Below, piece by piece: positions 11,049-21,571 of a stretch of DNA of 64,000 nt. The notes under the pieces are model-generated. The model worked only from the letters and a program-made list of their open reading frames with translations, was not told where the DNA came from and searched no databases. The DNA lies in contig JAVLRN010000008.1 of the NCBI GenBank assembly GCA_032821775.1, positions 186,001-250,000 of the forward strand. Reading direction: 5' to 3'. The position numbers were made by a program, and so were the translations under genes. Numbering within the stretch: the first letter of the stretch is position 1; every line of letters begins with the position of its first letter. The stretch comes from Sanguinoderma infundibulare. Lineage: Eukaryota; Basidiomycota; Agaricomycetes; Polyporales; Polyporaceae.

Positions 11049-12617
11049 ATGAGCGCCCTCACCTGGATCTCCACTGCCGCCGTTTCCCTCGTTGCTGCCG
11101 TCCCCGTCGTTGCGGCCGTTGCGGCGGATAGGATTCGATCCCACAAGGAGGAACATGAACGAGCAGCACAGGCGACCATACAAGAGACAGACAGGCTTCT
11201 GCAGATGGAGACGGAAATCAAGCGAGCGCGGGTCGCCTTGGAGGCCGCTCAGGCGGAGACGGCGCGGTTCAAGAGCGGGGCGGAACAAGCTCGGCGTACG
11301 GTGGAGACGGAGCGTCAGGCGGCGCAGGAGCGTGAACGAGAGTTGGTGCAGAAGGCGGAGGCAGCGCAGCAGGAGGCCCAGCGCCACGCCCGAAGTCAGC
11401 AGGAAGAAATCAGGATGGCGCAAGAGGCCCAGCATGCAGCGGAGGACACGGCTCGGACGGCTCGGACGGCAGTAGAGGAAGCACGCGGTTTGATGCGCAC
11501 GATGGAAGCCGAGCGTCAGGAGGCCCAGAGGCGCGAACGGGAGTTGAGGGGTGAAGCGGCCGCAGCCCGGCAGGAGGCTCAACGTCAGGAACAGCTCGCA
11601 GCGATATCTCAACGCGGGGCGGAGGTTGGGAGGGAGGAAGCGAAGAGACGGGAGCGGGAGCTGAGGGAGGAAGCGAGGAGGTCGGCAGAGGCGGCGCAGC
11701 AGCAAGCGCGGCGTCTTCAGGAAGACATTAGGCTGGCGCAAGGTGCCCAGCGCGTAGCGGAGGATGCAGCTCGGATGGCGGCGGAGGAAGCACGTATCGC
11801 GGCGTGCGCGATGGAAGCCGAGCGCCAGGAGGCCCAGAGGCGCGAAGCCGAATTGAAGGAGCAAGTGGCAGCCGCACAGCAGGAGTCTAGAGTCCAGTCA
11901 CAGCGCGCAGCCGAGGAAACTAGGCGGGCGACAGAGGCGCATCGCGCGGCGGACGGTTCAGCTCGTGCCGCAGAGGTTTCAGCTCGTGAGGCGGAGGATT
12001 CGGCCCGCGCCGCGGAGGAAGCACGTACCGCGATGCGCGCGGCCGAGGCTCTGCAAGAGGCAGCGGAACGGCGCGAGCGGGAGTTGAGGGAGGCGGCGAG
12101 GGCGGCGGAGCAGACGACTCGGCAACAGCTGGAGATCGCGGCAGCGGAAGTTAGGCAGGCGCAGGAGGCCCAACACGTCGCGGAGGATGCAGCTCGTGCA
12201 GCCGCAGAACAAGCACGTACCGCGATATGCGCACTGGAGGCCGGGCGCCGAGAGTCCGAGCAGCTTGAGCAGGGGTTGAGGGAGCAAGCGGCGTTGGCGC
12301 AGCAGGAGGCCCAGCGTCAGCGGCGGCTTGCCGCGGAGGAAATGGGGCGGGCTCAGGAAGCTCAGCACGTCGCAGAGGCTACAGCTCGTGCGGCAGAGGC
12401 AGGGCGACAAGAGGCCGGAATCCGTGAGCGGGAGTGGAAGGAGGCAGCACGGAAGGCGAAAGAGGATGCTGAACGTCAGCGACAGCTCGCGGAAGAAGAA
12501 CGAAGGCTGGCGCAGGAGGCCCAGCGCGCGGCGGAAGCGGCCCAACGCGTGGCGGACGAAACGCGCGCGGTTTTCGCAGCCAAGGAGGAAGCGGTCCGTC
12601 GTCTGTTTCCCCTATAA
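11049..12617 (+). CDS. Coiled-coil repeat protein with N-terminal hydrophobic segment
   Basis: This is an intronless frame. A methionine at 11028 is also in frame; 11049 (MSALTW) is preferred because it places the hydrophobic helix (VSLVAAVPVVAAVAA) right after the start, as in the GTPase neighbour at 14252. The remaining ~490 residues are Ala/Glu/Arg/Gln-rich heptads made of about six degenerate repeats of roughly 70 residues, each with a QRRERELRE-like core followed by AQEAQ.AEDAARAA. A long membrane- or organelle-tethered coiled coil is expected. The same repeat module occurs in the IRG-type GTPase downstream, so the two genes are related, but no GTPase domain follows here. The minus-strand 308-codon frame is a shadow of the repeats. 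Confidence 0.72.
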   Translation: MSALTWISTAAVSLVAAVPVVAAVAADRIRSHKEEHERAAQATIQETDRLLQMETEIKRARVALEAAQAETARFKSGAEQARRTVETERQAAQERERELVQKAEAAQQEAQRHARSQQEEIRMAQEAQHAAEDTARTARTAVEEARGLMRTMEAERQEAQRRERELRGEAAAARQEAQRQEQLAAISQRGAEVGREEAKRRERELREEARRSAEAAQQQARRLQEDIRLAQGAQRVAEDAARMAAEEARIAACAMEAERQEAQRREAELKEQVAAAQQESRVQSQRAAEETRRATEAHRAADGSARAAEVSAREAEDSARAAEEARTAMRAAEALQEAAERRERELREAARAAEQTTRQQLEIAAAEVRQAQEAQHVAEDAARAAAEQARTAICALEAGRRESEQLEQGLREQAALAQQEAQRQRRLAAEEMGRAQEAQHVAEATARAAEAGRQEAGIREREWKEAARKAKEDAERQRQLAEEERRLAQEAQRAAEAAQRVADETRAVFAAKEEAVRRLFPL

Positions 12618-13509
12618 TTAGCTAGTCACGTCGACGAGGACTATCCGCCATGCGTTCCTCGAGTACCACGACTTGCACTCCCGACTCGAACTTCATACCA
12701 AATGCCTTCGCATAGTGCCCACGCTCGTATTGTCACCGAATCGCAGCGACACCGCACGGTAGCACCATGACGGGTGACAACTCTGAGGTCAACTCGCCGT
12801 TCACTGTGACCCAATAATACTATACACCTCACAATAGCAACTCGAGCGCCAGCCCGCCTGTCTTGAACAAGCCAACAAGCTCGAGTGCTCAATAGATGAA
12901 GTCTTAGAACGTCCGAGCCAGGCCATGTGCAACGTGTTCAACAGTAAGCCCTATCCTTCACTTTGATGTTGCGAAAGTGAGTTGAACCTTATCATATGCG
13001 TTTACTTCCGGTCTGCGGATATCTTCACCACGGTATTGACTGCAGCACAGCCGATAATCGGCAACGCAGCCCGACATTGCTTGCACGACTTCGACGTCAG
13101 GTCCAATGAGGAGCTAGTTCTGCTGAACCATCTGCGAAGACCAGATGCATGCAGTATGCTCAAATGCGGACACCGCATGCTGCACAGCCCAACACGCAGA
13201 GAACGATCTCGGGTACCCGCTGTAGCACAAAGGCAACAAAACCCCTTTGCACAAATCTTCTCCTCCAGGCCTAAGGTCATGCCGTTTACAAGCCTCGGTC
13301 TTTTTATTGATGTCGTGTCCTATTGCAGGGGATCGGACTGTGATATTCAGACCGTGTAATAATGTGGGTTTTTGGACTTCGTTCGTTGGGCGTTGTTCCC
13401 GAAGCTGACTCCACAATGCATTATCAGCACAGCGCCGGTTTGGTGAACCATCGACTAGCACTCTCATAGATCGTCGTCATGTGGCTACAACCACCGGCTG
13501 TCAAGACGG
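12618..13509. other. Intergenic stretch between the two coiled-coil genes (first part)
   Basis: I searched for a lost GTPase domain after the first coiled coil and saw none. No other gene, RNA or repeat was recognised. Confidence 0.5.
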
Positions 13510-13789
13510 ATGTTTCGCAGCTTGAAGCGACGCGGGCGAATCGTGCGAGCTTCCTATATCCGGTGAGTCAGAGGCTCGGCGAGCAGTGCTTCCATCGTCG
13601 TTCATTAATCATGTGGTCGAATTCCGCAGAGCCGCAGCACGAGTGTTTACTATCCCCGTTTTCGACGACCAGCGAGCAGAGTTTGACCACCATGCCTCGC
13701 CGCATCCGGGGATAGGACGTGACGATCTCTTGCGCTTCCTGATGCTCGGCCCTCTCGACGAAGATCATGCTCTGCGCCTGGGCAAGTAA
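13510..13789 (+). CDS. Possible 70-aa protein of unknown function
   Basis: Two exons (13510-13562 and 13630-13789) join in phase across GTGAGT...CCGCAG. The product starts MFRSLKRRGRIVRAS and ends GPLDEDHALRLGK. It has a basic N-terminus and a more acidic C-terminus. No family was recognised and there is no supporting neighbour, so it may be a fortuitous frame or the 3' end of a decayed gene. Confidence 0.22.
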
Positions 13790-14251
13790 CGTCATGTTTC
13801 TTCGTATGCAGGCCCCGATATTTTCTTACAAGGAGACACTCGCGACAGGATATAAGGGTGGAGCGAGGGACCATCCGTGTTGCTGATTTCTACGAACTGA
13901 AACCTTACCGCGGGCGCTGAGTGGGGCTTATGCGTCAAGAAATGGTCGTGCGTTCCTCCGATTTGGATAACGCAGATTCGCCGACGAAAGGTCGATAGAT
14001 GAACTACCGCAGTGCATTTCTCTAGCGAGGAAGTCCTCGTGGTGGTTTCGAAGCAGACACGGCGACTGGCACGGCGATGTTCGCTCGACACGCATACCCT
14101 GGGCCTCCCTTCCAGTGTCTTTAGACTCAGGTGTCGCGTGCTTTTCTGTCACCGAAGGTCGTCATCCTTCTGTTTCGACGCTAATCAAATCGAGGGCGTA
14201 TTTAACCTCTCTGTCGATGCACTTCCTCGTCCCAAGCCCTCCTCCAGCTTG

Positions 14252-15571
14252 ATGGGTGCCGTCCCCTCACTCCTCATCACAGCCGCGACTTTGCTCCTCT
14301 CCAGCCTCCAGTCCGGACCCCCGAAACAGGACCCCACACACCACACTATCGCCGAGGCCGATCGACTCCGACGCGCACTCGAGGAACGCGAACGCGCAGC
14401 ACGCGCCGCCAGAGAGGAAGCAGACCGACGCGCACGACAGGCGGAGATAGAGGCCCAGCGAGCACGCAAAGCACACGCAGCCATGCAAGCGGCTCAGGCG
14501 GAGACCGCGCGGATCAAGCTGGCGGCCGAGCAGGCTCGGGCTGCCGCGGCGAGGGCGGCGGACGCGGAGCGTCGGGCAGCGCAGAGGCGCGAGCGGGAGT
14601 TGAGGGAGAAGGCGGAGGCGGCTCAGAGGGACGTCCAGCATCAGCAACAGCGCGCGGCGGAGGAGACCAGGCGTGCAGCAGAGGCCCAGCGCGCGGCGGA
14701 GGGTGCAGCGAGAGTGGCCGCAGAGGAGGCTCGCGCGGCGCGTGCGGCGAAGGAGGAAGCAGAGCGGCAGCTCCGCGAGGGCATCCAGCCTGTCATCATG
14801 CCATCCGCAGCCGACCTCGAGAACGCGAAACGCCGGATCGAGTACCGCGAGGGACTCTACCACTTTGCTGTCGCTGGGATCGCTGGCAGCGGCAAGTCGT
14901 CGCTCATCAACGCCCTGCGCGGGATGAGAAGCCGCGACGCGGGGGCCGCAGCGACAGGTATCACCGAGACGACTCTGCAGCTGGCCCGCTTCCCGGACTC
15001 GAACCCGAGGAACCCCTTCGTGTGGTACGACATCCCAGGCGCGGGCACCCTGAAAGTGCGCGACTGGCAGTACTTCAACGACCAAGGCCTGTACGTCTTC
15101 GACGCGCTCATCATCCTCGTCGACAACCGCTTCACGGCCACCGACATCGCCATCCTCCGCAACGCGCGGCTCTTCCGCATCCCTTGCTACATCGTGCGCT
15201 CCAAGGCGGACGTGCACATCCGGAACCTCATGATCGAGCGGGGCTACGACAGTGATGACGAGGCGCAAGACGCGGGGAGACAGGAGGCGCTCGAGAGCGC
15301 GGCCAGAGAGCACCTCATCTGCGCGACGCGGCGGACCGTGCGGGACAACCTTCGTGCTGCGGGCCTGCCGGACCAGAGGGTGTACGTCGTGTCGAACGCC
15401 ACGTTGCTGAGCGCCGTCAAGCGGTCCATCTCTGCCAGGACATCGAAGAAGATCATCGACGAGTTAGAGTTTTTGCAGGACTTGTTGGGCGACGCGCACA
15501 AACGCAGGGGAGGGGGAGAAAGCGGCGGGAGCGGGAAGGCTAGAGCATCATCTGGCAGCAACACGTTCTAA
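14252..15571 (+). CDS. IRG-type (immunity-related) GTPase with N-terminal coiled coil, 439 aa
   Basis: Residues 3-17 form a hydrophobic helix (VPSLLITAATLLLSSL). Residues ~30-180 are an Ala/Arg/Glu coiled coil with the same repeat core as the gene at 11049. From ~205 a G domain follows: the P-loop GIAGSGKSS (~209-217), a switch region with TTL, the G3 motif DIPGAG (~260), and RSKAD (~316) in the G4 position. A helical tail ends in a Gly/Ser/Lys-rich stretch. This layout and the DIPG.G motif fit IRG-like GTPases, which in animals act on intracellular membranes; fungal functions are unknown to me. The gene is intronless. The frame is open upstream to 14012, but a TATA-like GTATTTAA at ~14197 and the conserved hydrophobic start favour ATG 14252. 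It is intact, unlike many of its neighbours. Confidence 0.8.
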   Translation: MGAVPSLLITAATLLLSSLQSGPPKQDPTHHTIAEADRLRRALEERERAARAAREEADRRARQAEIEAQRARKAHAAMQAAQAETARIKLAAEQARAAAARAADAERRAAQRRERELREKAEAAQRDVQHQQQRAAEETRRAAEAQRAAEGAARVAAEEARAARAAKEEAERQLREGIQPVIMPSAADLENAKRRIEYREGLYHFAVAGIAGSGKSSLINALRGMRSRDAGAAATGITETTLQLARFPDSNPRNPFVWYDIPGAGTLKVRDWQYFNDQGLYVFDALIILVDNRFTATDIAILRNARLFRIPCYIVRSKADVHIRNLMIERGYDSDDEAQDAGRQEALESAAREHLICATRRTVRDNLRAAGLPDQRVYVVSNATLLSAVKRSISARTSKKIIDELEFLQDLLGDAHKRRGGGESGGSGKARASSGSNTF

Positions 15572-16640
15572 CCCGGTGTCGTCGTTACGTTGTAGCATCA
15601 CGGTCGCCGTCCTTCATGGTCTCGGTTCACGACGTGTCATTCCGTATTCCTATGTCCGTAAAACGGTCTCTATGATGTAGTTTTAGTCTCCATTGCTCAT
15701 CTTATCTACAGTGCTTCCTCCATACCTCCGACACCTCCGTGCCACAAGGGCCGCAGACCAAGTCGATGCATTCCTTGGGAGGACGCGTAATGTGAAATTT
15801 CTCGTAAGTGTATGTATAGCGCGATTGTGGGGACAAGTAGACAACTGCGGTTAAAACGCGACATAAGTGTCCGAACTTGACGGAGGCAAGGGCAGGTCGG
15901 GCTCCGAGATCATTTGGAAGCACTGGCAGACGTGACCGAGGCAGGGGTGCGCCTGAGAATGGAGAGCTGAGTTCGTGCCCGGCAAGGTATTGCGCCTGGT
16001 CGCGGTCAGAACAAGGATGCGAGCCATAGAGCAGGGCAGAGATCACAGAACAGGCACAAGTCGTTGACATCCGAGTCAGCATTGAAAAGCGCAACCTGCC
16101 TGCAGGGCTATACTAGGCGCTAAGGGTTTATGCAGGGTTTCGCCGGATCCGACCATGAACTGTAAGACTCTGTAGGGATTAGCCGTGAACGATGAAGTCC
16201 GGCAGGGGATGGGGCGTGTACGACAAATCATTGTAGAGCGCTGTAATGCTGCCAACGGGTGCTAAAATGATTACAGAGCAATGTAGCTGTTCCTACGGAT
16301 ACAGTAAATCAGTGCAACTTAGTGATGCAATTCATCCTCGGCATGTGACAAATTATTGCAGAGCAATAAGGCAGGTATAGACCAGGAGAAATCATTCACA
16401 GCTATTCATTCAGTGGTGCCCGGGCGCACAAGAGAGATATAAAAGAGAGCGCCGGACGCAGTGGGTCCACCGTGTGTGCGAGTGGACACGATCACATGAC
16501 CAGGCTTGCCCATACGCGCGGAAGCATCTGATTCTCTCTCTCTCCCCAATTACATGCCCTCGACTTCCCCATAAAATGACCCTCGCACTCCCCATCAATC
16601 TCAGAGTCGCTTCTCGACGTCTTACATTCTCGATCTTGCA
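15572..16640. other. Gene-free stretch with a TGTAG-rich repeat (about 16,100-16,400)
   Basis: A minus-strand 130-codon frame (16094-15702) was not recognised. From about 16,100 to 16,400 the sequence contains many TGTAG/CTGTAA and ATTGCAGAGCAAT-like motifs. Its block GGTTTCGCCGGATCCG resembles GGATTTCGCCGGAGCCG on the opposite strand in the 18.74-19.11 kb region, suggesting two diverged copies of one repeat family in inverted orientation. Confidence 0.45.
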
Positions 16641-16652
16641 GCCCCGTTCAAC

Positions 16653-17123
16653 ATGTCCGCCAGGAACGGCCTCACTCAGACGAGGGGTCGTGCGACGACT
16701 CGGGCCAACCCGACGAGACCCGCCAAACCCCCAGCCTCGAACTCCCAACCCACACCCAAGAAGGAGGCAGCAACCCCGGCCAATAAAACACCAACCGCGA
16801 CCAAAAACGCCCACCACGCCCAAGAAAGCATCAACAACAATGAAGAAAACGGCTGCCTCCAATGGCGGGCCGAAGGCTAGCCTGCTCAAAGTAAGCCCTC
16901 GACTATCCCACCTCTGAACTCTAGCGACGAAGGGGAGGCGGACGAGAATGCCCCAAATGTTGCGGGACATGATGAGCACAGGGCGGAGGATGGGCAGGAT
17001 GAGGGTGAGGGTGAGGGTGAGGGTGAGGCCGAGGGCGGGGTGGAGGATGGGCAGGACGAGGGAGAGGGAGAGGACGAGGACACGTCTATCCAGCTTCTTC
17101 GCAGGCTGGATCACAAAGCCAAG
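16653..17123 (+). other. Low-complexity basic then acidic coding-like sequence
   Basis: ATG 16653 opens a Lys/Pro/Thr/Ala-rich sequence (MSARNGLTQTRGRATTR). After ~16,935 an acidic stretch encoded by a GAGGGT repeat reads DEGEGEGEGEGE, then LLRRLDHKAK before a GTGAGT donor. Frames do not connect cleanly, so exon structure is unresolved. It could be the 5' end of a nuclear acidic protein or unrelated to the pseudogene that follows. The family is not known. Confidence 0.28.
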
Positions 17124-17387
17124 TGAGTCCTCCAATGCCAGCTACCGTGTACATGGCTGTATGGGGGCATATAGTGAGGATATCCAGACGTACCTCTGGA
17201 TCGAGAAGATATATCAGGATGCCCGCATTCTCGGCCACCATATGACCGAGTTCTGCAATTTGGGAAAGGACTCGGCACAGAGGGCCGCGATATCCTTCTG
17301 AGCACTGCTTTCTCTTCCTCCGCCCTTGCCTGGCTCCTTGCGAGCACACGAACACTGGTACTGACCGTTGTCCCATATTCGTCCAGG

Positions 17388-18690
17388 TCACAACTGTCCG
17401 CAGCGCGCGCGGACGAAGCACAGCGAGCCGTCCTCGAATTCTTCCGCGTCCCGCCCGGGTACACCGTCATCTTCACGGCCAACGCCAGCGGGATACTCAA
17501 GCTGGTGGGAGAGTCCTTCCCATTCACCTCCGACAGCACATACGTCCTCGGCGCAGACTCGCACAACAGCGTGCACGGCATCCGCCAATTTGCGACCGCT
17601 CGCGGGGCACAGGTGTGCTACGTCGAGTCAACCAATGTCGGCGGCGTGAACGTTGCAGAGGCAAAGGTAACGTACACGATCCCGCGATCCTGCCGTATCC
17701 GCGCACCAGCTGATCCGTATCCTCTCATCTCCCTCCGGGGTCCCGGTCTGCCCTGATCCATCCAATAGGCCATCCTCAGCCACCACCGCCCACGCGGCCG
17801 CCGCGCACCTCCAAGTGTGTTCGCGCTCACGGGCCAATTGAATGTCTCGAGCACAAAGAACGCGCTTTCCCTCATCGAGCTCGCCGTGTCACAAGGCTAC
17901 TCCACGCTCCTCGACGCCGCCGCGCTAGCACCGACGTCGGTGATCGCTCGCGGACACCCGTGGACGCGATGGTGATCAGTTTCTACAAGATGTTCGGATT
18001 CCCGATGGGCGTCGGGGCGCTGGTCGCGAAAGGATCATTCCTGGTCCGCCGGCGGCACCGTCGACGTCGTCCAGGCGCCTGGCGAAATCGTGACGATGGC
18101 GGCCGAGATGCACGAGCGTTTTGAGGTGCGTGTCCGCGTTCTCGATCCCATCCTTGGGAGGCGTTATGATTATTCTCAGTGGCGGCGGTGGCCGCGGGCG
18201 AGTGCGAGTACGAGAGCGGGTTTGGCTGACTTTGCCGCGTTTTGCACTTCAGGACGGCACGATCAACTATCTGAACCTCCGTGCAACCACTGACGGCCCG
18301 AGATTTCTCTCGGCGTACTTGCCCTTCCTGCCCCTCCGCCTCTCTTGTCTTACGCGCTACCTCATTATGTCACTCTCTGAATTGCGACACGATACGATCA
18401 ATACGCCTGTCGTACAGATCTTGTCACGCCGCCCGAGCAAGGACATCAAGAACGTCAGCGAGCAATCAGATACGGGCTCCGTCGTCGCACTCCTCTTGCT
18501 GTTCATGAGTCCGTTCCCAATCCAACCCACACCCACGGTCTTTCATTTTGCGCCAACTCTAAACGTCCCGCGTTCCTGGCCCTCCGGCGAGATGATCTCA
18601 AACCCGTTCGTCGAGTACGCCGCCTCGGCGCTCTCTCTTTTCGGAATAGATGCTGTGATGTATTGTTGCTCCGCCCGCCAAAATTGATGA
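17388..18690 (+). pseudogene. MOCOS-like PLP-dependent enzyme (class V aminotransferase fold), decayed
   Basis: The recognisable order is SQLSAARADEAQRAVLEFF, YTVIFTANASGILKLVGE, YVLGADSHNSVHGIR, VFALTGQLNVSSTKN, the putative PLP-lysine motif SFYKMFGFP, GGTVDVVQAPGEIV and HERFEDGTINYLNL. This matches the N-terminal cysteine-desulfurase-like domain of molybdenum-cofactor sulfurase homologues, which mobilises sulfur from cysteine. The N-terminal ~90 residues are missing. Frame changes occur near 17,945 (before the lysine motif) and near 18,045 (before WSAGGTVD), with some residues lost at the second. The C-terminal part ends early after FVEYAASALSLFG. At least three lesions make this a pseudogene. 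It lies between two TGTAG-rich repeats. Confidence 0.72.
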
Positions 18691-18739
18691 TTTTGACTGT
18701 TATTAAACTCCGTGTGCGTTGCATGGCCACGGGCGAGTA

Positions 18740-19110
18740 TTAGAGCAATGCCTGCCAGGGAGCCCACTATACAGCAACTGCAGCCATTCACCGTACACTA
18801 CCATACATCGGGGGACTATTGTAGTCCTCTACAATATCTCTCCATCAGTCCTACATGGTGCTACAATACCTCCCATTGGTCCTACATGGCACTATACGGC
18901 CCGCGCACCTATCCAACAGGCCACTACAGTATTTCCCCCGGCTCCGGCGAAATCCTACAGGGCCCTGGAGCACGCTCAGCTATAAACTATAGGGTATCGG
19001 CGTGTCCGCCGGAAGACTGCAGAGCCAGAAGCTGAATTGCATAATGCCGTGAGGCACCTACGAACCACTACGACGTCTACAGAGCTATATGGATTATTAC
19101 AGGTCTTTGT
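18740..19110. repeat. CTACA-rich repeat region
   Basis: Many copies of CTACAG, CTACAAT and CCTACATGG occur at irregular spacing, with the core GGCGAAATCCTACAGGGCC. The reverse complement shares blocks with the sequence at about 16,100-16,400, so the MOCOS-like pseudogene appears flanked by an inverted pair of diverged repeats. Confidence 0.5.
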
Positions 19111-19486
19111 AAACCTCAAACCCGGTTTGCTGATCGATGTTGACGCGAGTGTGTCAGGGGCGGAGTTTAAAACGCGTTACGTCACGCGTCGGGACGCGTC
19201 CGAGTCGGCAACGCGGGTCACGCTCGCTCTTGCGCTATGCTACACGTACTCTTGCTGTACTCTCTCTAGTTCAACTTGGGCAGCGAACAGCGACGTCGCG
19301 CTCTGTGCAACTCGGCATCATGTTAACCAATTGCAAGTCCCGAGTTCCCTGGCACGCTCACACGGCACCTCCCCGACGCGGCCGGCTCCGGGCAGGTTGA
19401 GCAGGGTCGACCATATTCACTCGCCCTCGCATCGATCCGAGCTCCTTCTCGTGCCTGCCTCAGCCCGCCCCGGTAATTCAAACGCG

Positions 19487-20364
19487 ATGACCAAGGCGTA
19501 CGAGCTCCCCATCGGTGCGTGCGCTTCATTTACTACCTCGGAAACCCAATCCAACTCAAGCGCCCCCCTCCCCACTGCCCCACTGTCCTCGCCCAGATTC
19601 CTTCCATAACGTCAGCGACTGACCGGACTCTGCTGCCTGCATCGCACTGTGTGATCAGGTCAGGTTCATCCGCGACTGCGAGCACCACACGCCTCAGAAC
19701 GTGAGGCAGTACTTTGGGTACATGCGCCAGCGGCTGGCACGAAACACCATGTCCATATCCTCAGGCCAAGGTCAGTCCCGTACTCCGCACGGAAAGTGCG
19801 GGATATTAACGCGGCGGGACGCGCCACAGCCTCATCGACTAGTACGATCCGCAGGAAGAAACGTGCGTGGGCCAAACCGCCCCCCTCTTCCGAGATCGTT
19901 ATCAACCAAAGCTGACACCGCCCGCTCTCTCGACCGACGACGACGATTTCAGGCGGAGAGAAGTCCGCCACGGACCACATCGACGAGCTTCTGCGCCTCA
20001 ACCCCTCCCCCTCGCCCGAGATGGCCGCGTTCTGGGCAGAACTGCTTGGGGACGACACAGTTAGCCAGACCGACATCCTCAGGTACGCGGCGCGTGCTCT
20101 GCATCGTGCCGGCTCTGGTGCGCGGTCTGCGGACGCGGTGAGTCGATCCTGCTCTCGAGCGGATGGGCGTCGAAGTTGATTCTCACATGCATGTGACTCG
20201 AGACTCCGACTCCGACTCGCAACTCCTGCTTCGCGACACAGCTCGAAGACGCGCTATCCGAGGTCGTCGCAGGTTGCCTCGTCATTCGCGAGCGCCAGGG
20301 GGTCCCGACGACGTTCGGCGAGCTCTCGGCGTGGCTACGGGAGCGAAATCGCGAGCTGTCCTGA
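19487..20364 (+). pseudogene. Second homeodomain-like gene, fragmentary paralogue
   Basis: The clearest exon encodes VRFIRDCEHH, then NVRQYFGYMRQRLARN, matching the recognition-helix region of the gene at 8788. It is followed, after an intron, by HIDELLRLNPSPSPEMAAFW and SQTDILRYAARALHRAG. A last exon reads ALEDALSEVVAGCLVI, then GELSAWLRERNRELS and TGA at 20362. The block with DELLRLNPSPSPEMA aligns with ELDALLRLDPNPTFGVA in the paralogue. The first exon (ATG 19487, MTKAYELPI) does not join in phase to the second, and the N-terminal half of the homeobox is not recognisable, so the gene is either mis-resolved or partly decayed. Its C-terminus is much shorter than that of the intact paralogue. 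Confidence 0.45.
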
Positions 20365-20814
20365 TACGTCCCATATAACGGAATGTTATCGTCGTTGCCT
20401 CATGCGCAAAAGCCGCCACCGTGCTGTACGTATCCTCCTTGCATCCTTGTTCGCGTTCGCGAAAAGGAGAACATGTCGGCCAAGTGTCGTAATCGTAACT
20501 ACTGGAAGAATGAAACGCAGCACGCGGACTCCGGGGCCGCATGACTCGGATGCATCAGCCATGGGGTAAATGGCGGCACGGATGTACAAAGTGCTTAGCT
20601 TGAGCAACACACATCACGACCAGTCTCCTCCGCCGAGTCCTCCTCCCACTGGAGGCCCAGGAAGGCCCGGCCTTACGGTATGCAGTCAATCCATGCGCTA
20701 TCAAACGGAAAGGAAACCAAATGCCAGCCTGAATTCGTAATGCTCGTCACGGTCCACACTGGTAGGTACTGTAGTCGGTACAAAACATCCCAAGATTGTC
20801 TCTTCCACTCGGCA
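20365..20814. other. Intergenic stretch
   Basis: Nothing was recognised between the homeodomain-like remnant and the convergent 3' end of paralogue B. Confidence 0.5.
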
Positions 20815-21568
20815 TCACAAGAAGCCCGTCAGGAGGAGCCCTGCCAACCCCGCAACACCCCAGCCAGAGGCAGTGCCCGCGGGCCTTCCCGCGCTGTTTT
20901 CGGTCGAGGCGGGGCGGGCCACGGTCACCCCACTGGGAACGGCGCCTGGCCCACTGTCCGGAATCTGGACTGCCACCACAGGCAAGGGGAACGCTGTCTG
21001 AGCGGCTGCGAGCACGGCCGCCTCCCGGGCCACTGTAGTACTAGTACTGAGCGGTGCCAATGACGCCTGGACATCAAAGCTGCAATGACCGCGCGGCACG
21101 GCACCGTCGGTTATCGCGGTGGCCAGCGCGCAGCCCGCGGCCAATGTTTCGCTGACGAGTCGTCCGTTTGTCGTGAACGCTGTCGCCGCGACCTGTTGGA
21201 CATCCGTCGGTCCCACGACGAGTGTGCCTGTGACCCGGGCGGTGTTCAGCCACGGACGCTGGCACACAACATTTCGGATGCTTTGGACGTACCATCGACA
21301 AGTTCAACTTGTGAGGCGGCAGTGCTGGTGAAGGATGGAGGAAGCCCGATTGACCACGACGTGTGTCCTTCAGAGTCCGTGCCGAGGAAGTTGCCTGTGT
21401 ATGGCAGAGTTGTGACGCCTCCTGGGACCACCAGCGAGACTATGGCCGCCGATGCATCTACCATATTCAAGTCAGACCATGGCCCACGTGGGAAAAGAGA
21501 ACGAGAGACGTACAATAGTTGCTCAGGGCAGAGAGGAGCACGAGGGTAGCAGTAAACTCGTAGAGCAT
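20815..21568 (-). CDS. Small secreted, probably GPI-anchored protein, paralogue B
   Basis: Three exons join in phase: 21568-21514 (signal peptide MLYEFTATLVLLSALSNY; an extra ATG lies directly upstream at 21571), 21457-21293 (GNFLGTDSEGHTSWSIG block) and 21227-20815. Introns have GTACGT donors and GTAG / CACAG acceptors. The product is ~210 aa: signal peptide, a compact N-terminal domain, the GTLVVGPTDVQQVAATAF block, a VQIPDSGPGAVPSG stretch and a hydrophobic C-terminal tail (GWGVAGLAGLLLTGFL) as for GPI attachment. This is the intact reference copy of the family. Together with its 5' flank it is an inverted duplicate of the locus at 490-1772. The function is unknown. Confidence 0.72.
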
Positions 21569-21571
21569 CAT

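Noticed and set aside
10938..11864. Long minus-strand open frame (308 codons) across the first coiled-coil gene.
   Set aside because: It is the antisense of an Ala/Glu/Arg repeat region; it is Leu/Arg/Pro-rich with no domain, and the plus-strand frame is far longer and heptad-patterned.
14012..14251. N-terminal extension of the IRG-like GTPase.
   Set aside because: The frame is open, but it contains a TATA-like element and no conserved sequence; ATG 14252 places the hydrophobic helix at the N-terminus as in the neighbouring paralogue.
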